Shown: piece after piece, positions 1 through 4,723 of the stretch | Layout of the letters: every line of letters starts with the position of its first letter | How positions within the stretch are numbered: the first letter of the stretch is position 1 | Assembly (NCBI RefSeq): GCF_030152825.1 | Contig: NZ_JASLIP010000085.1 | Coordinates: 1-5,361, forward strand | Length of the DNA stretch: 5,361 nt | From: Corynebacterium sp. | Lineage (GTDB): Bacteria > Actinomycetota > Actinomycetes > Mycobacteriales > Mycobacteriaceae | Reading direction: 5' to 3' | Program-made: the position numbers and the translations under genes | Notes under the pieces: model-generated | Database searches by the model: none | The model's input: only the letters and a program-made list of their open reading frames with translations | Told to the model about the DNA's origin: nothing

Positions 1-3000
1 GCCTCCTCGGCCTGCTCTTCGGCAGGGGCCTGAGGCGCTGCTGGCTGGGCCGGAGCGGCTGGCGCTGCAGCCGGTGCGGCAGGAGCCGCTGGCGCGCCCG
101 GTGCACCCGGAGCGCCCGGGGTGGAGGCGGCGAGCTTGATCACGCCACCCTCCTCGGTTGCACCCGACGCCGGTGCAGCGGCCTGGGGTGCCTCAGCTGC
201 CGGGGCGGCAGGCTCAGCTGGCGCCTCTGCCTGCTCGCTCTGCTCGGCTGCCGGTGCGGCCGGAGCCTCTGCTGGTTCAGCCGCTGGAGCTGCTGCCACT
301 GGTGCCGCGGCCGGTGCAGCCGGTGCACCTGGAGCACCCGGAGCGCCTGGCGCGCCCGGAGTGGTGCTGCCCAGCTTGATGGCGCCGGACTCGGTCTTCT
401 CCGCGGCCGGTGCTGCTGCTGGCTTCTCAGCTGCAGCGTCACCCTCGGTGGCAGGAGCCGCTGGTGCGGATGCGCCCGGGGCGGCCGGTGCAGCCGGGGC
501 GCCTGGAGCACCTGGTGCCGCTGGAGCCTTCGGAGCGGCTGGGGCGGAAGCACCTGGCGCGGCTGGAGCACCCGGAGCCGACGGAGCGCCTGGAGCTGCT
601 GGGGCACCTGGAGCTGCCGGAGCAGCAGGGGCACCCGGGGCGCCTGGAGCACTCGGTGCAGCAGGAGCGCCCGCCGATGGAGCACCCGGGGCAGCTGGGG
701 CACCCGGGGCCGACGGTGCGGCCGGAGCGCCTGGCGCCGCTGGGGCAGCCGGGGCACCCGCAGCAGGAGCTGCTGGGGCACCTGGTGCGGCCGGAGCAGC
801 AGCACCTGGGGCAGAAGGAGCGGCCGGAGCGCCACCGGCGGCAGCGGCAGCCTGCTTCTTCTTATCCTCAGCAGCCTTGGCCTCCGCCTTGCGCTTCTTC
901 TCCTCTTCAGCGCGGCGCTTCTCTTCCTCAGCGGCCTTACGCTCGGCCTCCTCGCGGGCCAGCTTCTCCTCATCGACCCAGCCACGCTCAGGGGCGGCCA
1001 GGAACTCAGGGGAGCGCGGTGCCGGCAGCTCGCCGTCGACCAGGATGGACTCGCGGAACATCTGGGCGATATCCAGAACCTGGGTGCGCTCGCTCTTGTC
1101 CTCGATGTCTGCCTGACGGTTGTTCACACCGTCGTTGATCATCGTCTTACAGAACGGGCAGCCAATCGCGATGGCGTCCGCGCCGGTGGCCAGCGCCTCG
1201 TCCGTGCGGTTCAGGTTGATGCGGGAACCGAGGTCCTCCTCCATCCACATGCGGGCACCACCAGCACCACAGCAGAAGCCGGTGTTGCGGTTGCGCGGCA
1301 TCTCGGTGAGCTCAGCACCGGAGGCGCCGATCAGCTCACGCGGGGCGTCGAAGACCTTGTTGTGACGGCCCAGGAAGCACGGGTCGTGGTAGGTCACGGT
1401 ACGGCTGGAGTTCGGCGTGTTCACCGGCTCCAGGTAGCCCTTCTGGACCAGCTTGTTCAGCAGCTGGGTGTGGTGGATGACCTCGTAGTTACCGCCCATC
1501 TCCGGGTACTCGTTACGCAGGGAGTTGAAGCAGTGAGCACAGGTAACAACGATCTTGCGCTGCTTCGGCGGCACGCCCTCGAAGGCGTTGTCCAGGATCT
1601 CGATGTTCTGCTCAGCCAGCATCTGGAAGAGGAACTCGTTACCGGCGCGGCGGGCAGAGTCACCCGTGCAGCCTTCGTTCTCACCCAGGACGGCGAACTT
1701 CACACCAGCGGTGTACAGCAGTTCCGCGACCGCGCGGGTCGTCTTGGTGGCGTTGTCGTCGTAGACACCGGCGCAACCGACCCAGAACAGGTACTCGGTG
1801 TCATCGAAGTTCTCGATGTCCTCGCCGAAGACCGGCACCTCGATGCCGTCGGCCTTCGCCTTCTGGATCCAGTCGGAACGCTGGTTGTTGTTCTGGCCCC
1901 AAGGGTTGCCCTTGGTCTCCATGTTCTTGAACAGGCCACCCAGCTCGGTCGGGAACTCGGACTCGGCCAGCACCTTGTAGCGGCGCATGTCGACGATGTG
2001 GTCGATGTGCTCGATGTCCACCGGGCACTGCTCGACACAGGCACCACAGTTGGTGCAGGACCACAGGACGTCCGGGTCGATAACGCCCATCTCGCCCTCG
2101 GCGACCAGCTGCAGCAGTGGCATGTCGGAGTGCGCCTCGGCTGCCGGGTCCACCTCGGTGGCGTCGCCCGTAAACAGTCCGCCACCGGCAGGGGCGGAGG
2201 CCTTCTCCAGCAGATACGGGGCGGAAGCGACCGCGTGGTCGCGCAGGTCCATGATGAGCTTCTTCGGGCTCAGTGGCTTCTCCGTGTTCCAGGCCGGGCA
2301 CTGCTCCTGGCAGCGGCCACACTCGGTACAGGAGGTGAAGTCCATCCAGCCCTTCCAGGTGAAGTCCTCGATGGAGCCGGCGCCGATGTTATCCGTGTCC
2401 GGATCGGCGTTTTCCATGGTCAGGATGCGACCCTGGGAAGTCATCGGCTTCGCCGCGCCGAGCGCGTTACGGCCGTCGGAGTTGCGCTTCAGGAAGATGT
2501 TGAAGAACGCCATGAAGCGGTGCCATGCGACACCCCAGGTGATGTTCTGACCCACGATGAACAGCCAGACCATGCCGGAGAGCAGCTTGATCAGCGCGAA
2601 GATGGAGACCATCAGCGGGGACTCCGGCAGGATCTTCGCGATCTGCATCGTCAGGAAGTCGGTGGAGGCGTGGCCGCCCTCGTAGCTGGCGAACGTGGCG
2701 ATCTTGCCGGCCTTCACGAACATCATGCCCAGGCCCTCAAGCAGAACCACGATCTCGACGAAGTATGCGGCCTTGGCATTGGAGCCGTAGAAGCGGGCCT
2801 TGCGCTCCTTATCGCCGATGTTCTGGCGGATGATGATCAGGGCGATGATGCCAAGCGTGGTGCCGATCCCCAAGATCTCGTCAACGAAGTGGTAGACGGC
2901 CCAGTTGCCGATGATCGGCCAGCCGCCCTCCGGGTTGAAGGTCTGGATATAAGCCTCGAACCAGACCAGTGCGCCAAGGAGGAAGCCCACCATGACGAAC

Positions 3001-3266
3001 CAGTGGGCGATCGCGACCCCAGGCTTCTTGGCCATCTTCGTGTGGCCCAGGATTTCCTTGATCAGGTTGCCAAGGCGGGCGCCGGGGTTATCCGTGCGCT
3101 TCAGCGCCGGCTGGCCCAGGCGGATCGTCCTGAAGATCTGCAGGGCACCGCGGATGAAGAAAATCCAGGCTGGGATGGAGAGCAGCGCGCCAATGATCCC
3201 CAGGGGGACCGTGACATTCCACGGAATGTCAGTGCTTGTCGCCTGCCCTGCTGCAAGCAGGTACAT
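1..3266 (-). CDS. Membrane-anchored HdrD/GlpC-like iron-sulfur oxidoreductase with Ala/Pro-rich tail (3' end outside window)
   Basis: An uninterrupted frame of 1088 codons has no stop before the left edge. Hydrophobic segments near residues 18-38, 86-106, 128-146, 168-184 and 218-240 form a membrane module. H88, H126 and H249 lie at or near segment ends and could be heme ligands, as in HdrE/NarI-type cytochromes (inference). Two ferredoxin-like [4Fe-4S] motifs follow: C313-x2-C316-x2-C319-x3-C323-P and C404-x2-C407-x2-C410-x3-C414-P. Next come two CCG (DUF224) domains: C498, C533-T-G and C576-A-H-C579; then C630, C665-C666-G and C703-P-F-C706. Residues about 764-805 are a Glu/Lys/Arg/Ala helix, probably coiled coil, followed by an Ala-Pro-Gly/Ser tail to the edge. 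This architecture is known from heterodisulfide-reductase-like proteins that pass electrons between a membrane carrier and a cytoplasmic substrate, and from mycobacterial Rv0338c. The actual substrate is unknown. The ATG at 3266 is the only start candidate: the frame is open upstream to a TGA but has no other ATG, GTG or TTG, and a strong Shine-Dalgarno precedes this ATG. Confidence 0.93.
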   Translation of the reverse strand, partial: MYLLAAGQATSTDIPWNVTVPLGIIGALLSIPAWIFFIRGALQIFRTIRLGQPALKRTDNPGARLGNLIKEILGHTKMAKKPGVAIAHWFVMVGFLLGALVWFEAYIQTFNPEGGWPIIGNWAVYHFVDEILGIGTTLGIIALIIIRQNIGDKERKARFYGSNAKAAYFVEIVVLLEGLGMMFVKAGKIATFASYEGGHASTDFLTMQIAKILPESPLMVSIFALIKLLSGMVWLFIVGQNITWGVAWHRFMAFFNIFLKRNSDGRNALGAAKPMTSQGRILTMENADPDTDNIGAGSIEDFTWKGWMDFTSCTECGRCQEQCPAWNTEKPLSPKKLIMDLRDHAVASAPYLLEKASAPAGGGLFTGDATEVDPAAEAHSDMPLLQLVAEGEMGVIDPDVLWSCTNCGACVEQCPVDIEHIDHIVDMRRYKVLAESEFPTELGGLFKNMETKGNPWGQNNNQRSDWIQKAKADGIEVPVFGEDIENFDDTEYLFWVGCAGVYDDNATKTTRAVAELLYTAGVKFAVLGENEGCTGDSARRAGNEFLFQMLAEQNIEILDNAFEGVPPKQRKIVVTCAHCFNSLRNEYPEMGGNYEVIHHTQLLNKLVQKGYLEPVNTPNSSRTVTYHDPCFLGRHNKVFDAPRELIGASGAELTEMPRNRNTGFCCGAGGARMWMEEDLGSRINLNRTDEALATGADAIAIGCPFCKTMINDGVNNRQADIEDKSERTQVLDIAQMFRESILVDGELPAPRSPEFLAAPERGWVDEEKLAREEAERKAAEEEKRRAEEEKKRKAEAKAAEDKKKQAAAAAGGAPAAPSAPGAAAPAAPGAPAAPAAGAPAAPAAPGAPAAPSAPGAPAAPGAPSAGAPAAPSAPGAPGAPAAPAAPGAPAAPGAPSAPGAPAAPGASAPAAPKAPAAPGAPGAPAAPAAPGASAPAAPATEGDAAAEKPAAAPAAEKTESGAIKLGSTTPGAPGAPGAPGAPAAPAAAPVAAAPAAEPAEAPAAPAAEQSEQAEAPAEPAAPAAEAPQAAAPASGATEEGGVIKLAASTPGAPGAPGAPAAPAAPAAAPAAPAQPAAPQAPAEEQAEE
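90..146 (-). repeat. IKL-TPGAPGAPGAP tail motif, copy 2
   Basis: This encodes residues 1041-1059, G-V-I1043-K1044-L1045-A-A-S-T followed by PGAP triplets, and is preceded by T-E-E. Its Ile lies exactly 80 residues (240 bases) after the Ile of copy 1. The pair suggests a duplicated module of about 80 residues made of an acidic Ala/Pro spacer plus an IKL motif. Further copies could lie beyond the left edge. Confidence 0.75.
321..386 (-). repeat. IKL-TPGAPGAPGAP tail motif, copy 1
   Basis: This encodes residues 961-982, G-A-I963-K964-L965-G-S-T-T followed by four GAP-type triplets. It is one of two copies of a non-low-complexity motif inside the Ala/Pro tail. It is the only kind of place in the tail where an Ile-Lys-Leu cluster interrupts the A-P-x pattern, and it is preceded by an acidic stretch (E-K-T-E-S). 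Confidence 0.75.
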
Positions 3267-3483
3267 GGAGTACTCCTTTATAAGCCAGTCTCGGATGAGC
3301 TGGATACCTATAATTCCGTTACTTCATGGGTACGTTAGCAGCTTAACCGCAGGTATATACACTTTTTCGGCCTCGCTCCGGGGGCGAAATACGCAATAGA
3401 AATGTTGCTTAAATTGTGTGCTGGCTCACGAATCGGCGCTCTACCACTAGTGATGCGGAACACAGCGTCATTGGGGTCGCTCT
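3267..3483. other. Non-coding gap between the hydrolase stop and the Fe-S oxidoreductase start
   Basis: No credible gene lies in these 217 bases. The DNA is more AT-rich than its flanks, as expected for a promoter or leader. On the minus strand a TGC-TAACGT sequence (3331-3339) resembles an extended -10 element, and a TATA-rich stretch lies near 3354-3360, but neither has a good -35 partner. An ATACCT (3304-3309) and AGGTAT (3351-3356) inverted pair is separated by 41 bases. No hairpin followed by a T-tract was found, so no intrinsic terminator is called for the upstream hydrolase gene. Confidence 0.5.
3273..3279 (-). promoter_or_regulatory. Ribosome binding site of the Fe-S oxidoreductase
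   Basis: On the minus strand AAAGGAG stands six bases before the ATG at 3266. It is a near-consensus Shine-Dalgarno at good spacing and decides the start. Confidence 0.85.
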
Positions 3484-4425
3484 TTAGTTCCCCTGCCCCT
3501 CTGCGATGCGGATCATTTGACGGCGGTCGCGGCGCCCCTCGCTGGTCCGGTGCAGGTGATACATGTAGACGGTTCCTTCGACGCGGGTGACCTCCACCGC
3601 TACCTCTGCGTTCTTCAGGTCCTTCTCGAGTCGCCGCGCATCCCGCATCGGCTGGCTGTGCCCACCGACGAAGACGTGGAAGGCGGAGCCTGCCCACTGG
3701 CGCCACTCCTGGCGTTCCATGACGCCGGGGTTGACCTTCGCGTTATTCAGCTGGCCGCCGGCCCAGCGGTGGGAGACATCCTTTAAGTAGGACGCCACCC
3801 TTCCCGTGTGTTCCTGCTGCCAGCCGCTCGCGACGAGGTCGTACCAGGGGTCGACGAGGATGACGTTGGCGGGGCTGGCGTCCGGCAGGAATGCCAGCAG
3901 GCTGCCGAGGGCGAGCGCTGCTCCGGAGCCATCGGCGATGACCGTGATGTTCTCCGCCCCGTGTTCCTTCAGGAGATCCTGGTAGGCCCGGCGCACCAGC
4001 GGCACGGCCTCCCGGGCGGTGTAATCCGGCAGTCGACCTGAGAGGGGGATGTCGACGCGCAGGCCTGCGTCCACCAGGTCGGTGACGAAGCGCCAGGCGG
4101 CGGTAGGCATGTAATCGGAGAAGTCGCCGCCCGGAATGTAAAGGACGGCGCGTTTGGCGGTTTGCCGGGGCGTGAGTTCGTCGAGGGCTGGCGCGTTCGG
4201 GTCGTACTCCTGCGCCTCGGCGGACTGGGAGTCTCCGAAGACCATCTGGGTGATGGAGTAAATGGGGAAGCCTGAGTGCCAGCGCTCGAAAACGGCATAG
4301 TGCTGGCGCACCTCGTGGGGTGGATCCGGCAGGATGGCGGTCTTCCGGACGATGCCGGTTTGCTTCTTGGCGCGCTGTACGCGCGGGTCCGGAAAGAGTG
4401 CGGCGATGTGCATCGACAGGCTCAT
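3484..4425 (-). CDS. Alpha/beta-hydrolase-fold protein with degenerate catalytic motifs (probable pseudoenzyme)
   Basis: The 313-residue protein resembles the HSL/steryl acetyl hydrolase branch (alpha/beta hydrolase_3, usual length about 300). Its landmarks align without gaps to the family pattern. L95-Y96-I97-P98-G99-G100-D101 sits where the oxyanion HGGG motif belongs. I163-A164-D165-G166-S167-G168-A169 sits at the GDSAGG nucleophile elbow. L190-V191-D192-P193-W194 matches the usual S-P-W strand. G254-G255-H256 followed by D262-A263-R264 sits at the GxD acid motif, and E283-G284-T285-V286-Y287 at the final G-x-x-H motif. Ser, Asp and His of the triad thus appear to be Gly166, His256 and Tyr287. 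No signal peptide or membrane segment is seen, so it is probably cytoplasmic. The ATG at 4425 follows an in-frame TAA by six bases, so a longer form is impossible; Met5 (4413) is the alternative start. No Shine-Dalgarno is visible, so it may be translated from a leaderless or very short-leader mRNA. The fold is fairly sure; the function is unknown. Confidence 0.85.
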   Translation of the reverse strand: MSLSMHIAALFPDPRVQRAKKQTGIVRKTAILPDPPHEVRQHYAVFERWHSGFPIYSITQMVFGDSQSAEAQEYDPNAPALDELTPRQTAKRAVLYIPGGDFSDYMPTAAWRFVTDLVDAGLRVDIPLSGRLPDYTAREAVPLVRRAYQDLLKEHGAENITVIADGSGAALALGSLLAFLPDASPANVILVDPWYDLVASGWQQEHTGRVASYLKDVSHRWAGGQLNNAKVNPGVMERQEWRQWAGSAFHVFVGGHSQPMRDARRLEKDLKNAEVAVEVTRVEGTVYMYHLHRTSEGRRDRRQMIRIAEGQGN

Positions 4426-4433
4426 GGCTGTTT

Positions 4434-4439
4434 AGCCTA
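4434..4439 (-). promoter_or_regulatory. Possible -10 element (TAGGCT) for a leaderless hydrolase transcript
   Basis: On the minus strand TAGGCT fits the loose actinobacterial TAnnnT -10 pattern and ends eight bases before the ATG, which would put transcription at or next to the start codon. This agrees with the missing Shine-Dalgarno. The -35 region is poor. The call is weak. Confidence 0.3.
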
Positions 4440-4463
4440 GTCTGCCCTGCGGAAATCGTGGAA

Positions 4464-4484
4464 GCTGAGTCCGATGTGCTCAAG
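4464..4484. promoter_or_regulatory. HAIR-like HspR operator, site 1
   Basis: GCTGAGT-N7-GCTCAAG matches the HspR-associated inverted repeat CTTGAGT-N7-ACTCAAG at 11 of 14 defined bases with the exact 7-base spacer. It ends 38 bases upstream of the hydrolase ATG and far (239 bases) from dnaK. The right half also forms a tight inverted pair with the next bases, TCAAG-TCGG-CTTGA (4480-4493), giving an additional half site. Confidence 0.5.
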
Positions 4485-4496
4485 TCGGCTTGACCG

Positions 4497-4524
4497 GGAA
4501 TGAAATCTTTGGATACTTGGTTAC
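4497..4524 (+). promoter_or_regulatory. Candidate ECF sigma (SigH-like) promoter of dnaK
   Basis: GGAATG (4497-4502), a 16-base spacer, then GGTTAC (4519-4524) matches the GGAAT...GTT pattern of actinobacterial SigH/SigE-type promoters. Transcription would start near 4530, giving a leader of roughly 195 bases to dnaK. HAIR-like site 2 starts five bases downstream and would cover the start point, as expected if HspR represses this promoter. The match is seen; the sigma factor assignment is inferred. Confidence 0.5.
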
Positions 4525-4528
4525 AGAA

Positions 4529-4549
4529 GTTGAGGCGCTGGCACTCATG
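4529..4549. promoter_or_regulatory. HAIR-like HspR operator, site 2
   Basis: GTTGAGG-N7-ACTCATG matches the HAIR consensus at 11 of 14 bases with exact spacing. It overlaps the predicted start point of the ECF-type promoter immediately upstream, a position suited to repression. In related actinobacteria HspR, helped by DnaK itself, represses the dnaK operon through such repeats. Confidence 0.55.
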
Positions 4550-4584
4550 CAGAGCTTCCGAGGCTGCCGAAGGGCTCAAAACAA

Positions 4585-4605
4585 CTGAAAACCGCTGGTT
4601 TTCGG
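4585..4605. repeat. Perfect 7+7 palindrome in the dnaK upstream region
   Basis: GAAAACC-GCT-GGTTTTC (4587-4603) is a perfect inverted repeat with a 3-base loop. It extends by a G-T wobble and a further C-G pair to 4585-4605. No T-tract follows on the plus strand, so it is not a normal terminator. It would be a leader hairpin if dnaK is transcribed from the promoter near 4497-4524, or it could be a DNA operator for an unknown regulator. Confidence 0.65.
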
Positions 4606-4633
4606 AGAAATTTAAGAGATTTTCCGGATGCTG

Positions 4634-4661
4634 GGAATAAAGCTTGAGTCTAGGGCGCTAA
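4634..4661 (+). promoter_or_regulatory. Second, weaker ECF-like promoter candidate for dnaK
   Basis: GGAATA (4634-4639), 16 bases, then CGCTAA (4656-4661) resembles GGAATA...CGTTAA with the middle T of the -10 changed to C. It overlaps HAIR-like site 3. The mismatch falls in the most conserved part of the -10 (GTT), so the call is weak. Confidence 0.25.
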
Positions 4662-4663
4662 GG
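4643..4663. promoter_or_regulatory. HAIR-like HspR operator, site 3
   Basis: CTTGAGT-N7-GCTAAGG has a perfect left half (7 of 7) and a degenerate right half (4 of 7), again 11 of 14 overall with exact spacing. It lies 60 bases before the dnaK ATG and upstream of a CATAAT -10-like sequence. Confidence 0.55.
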
Positions 4664-4691
4664 CTTAGTGAGAGGCTCGCAAGGGTCAGCA

Positions 4692-4697
4692 CATAAT
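4692..4697 (+). promoter_or_regulatory. Possible housekeeping -10 (CATAAT) close to dnaK
   Basis: CATAAT differs from TATAAT at one base and would give a leader of about 20 bases. No recognisable -35 lies 16-19 bases upstream, so this is only a candidate basal promoter. Confidence 0.3.
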
Positions 4698-4709
4698 ACC
4701 CACAACAAA

Positions 4710-4715
4710 AAGGAG
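4710..4715 (+). promoter_or_regulatory. dnaK ribosome binding site
   Basis: AAGGAG, eight bases before the ATG at 4724, is a strong Shine-Dalgarno and fixes the dnaK start. Confidence 0.85.
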
Positions 4716-4723
4716 AAAAGACA

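Larger units (their letters stand above)
1..853 (-). repeat. Low-complexity Ala-Pro-Gly coding repeat (C-terminal tail of the Fe-S oxidoreductase)
   Basis: From about residue 806 to the window edge (at least 283 residues) the protein is almost only Ala, Pro, Gly and Ser, arranged as A-P-x triplets where x is A, G or S. At DNA level this is a degenerate 9-base period built on GGN-GCN-CCN. Near residues 935-960 and 990-1040 the pattern is diluted with Glu, Lys, Gln and Thr. Such a tail should be extended and disordered or polyproline-like. Because the catalytic domains should be cytoplasmic, it may be a long spacer or docking arm rather than a wall-spanning segment (inference). The repeat makes the region prone to length variation and to assembly error. 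Confidence 0.9.

Noticed and set aside
140..985. Arg/Leu/Gln/Pro-rich minus-strand frame
   Set aside because: It is a frame-shifted reading of the same low-complexity repeat, with no domain and no ribosome binding site.
121..1116. Collagen-like plus-strand frame rich in G-A-P/G-A-A triplets
   Set aside because: The GGN-GCN-CCN repeat is self-complementary in pattern, so the reverse strand of a Gly-Ala-Pro repeat also reads Gly-Ala-Pro. It is the mirror image of the Ala/Pro tail and has no independent support.
1362..3338. A 658-codon open frame on the plus strand
   Set aside because: It is exactly antisense to the Fe-S oxidoreductase, whose cysteine motifs and Shine-Dalgarno are unmistakable. 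The antisense product is rich in Val, Asp, Leu and Arg, shows no recognisable motif, and results from high-GC codon bias.
3304..3356. ATACCT/AGGTAT inverted pair as an operator
   Set aside because: The arms are only six bases and separated by 41 bases in AT-rich DNA, which is easily chance.
3370..3390. GC-rich imperfect hairpin as a terminator of the hydrolase gene
   Set aside because: The stem has a mismatch near its base, and on the minus strand it is followed by an A-run rather than a T-tract.
3445..3452. CACTAGTG palindrome
   Set aside because: An eight-base palindrome alone, outside any promoter context, is expected by chance.
3743..4579. Minus-strand frame overlapping the hydrolase gene
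   Set aside because: It is out of frame with the hydrolase, is Arg-rich in the manner of a shadow, and would run through the HAIR-like region.
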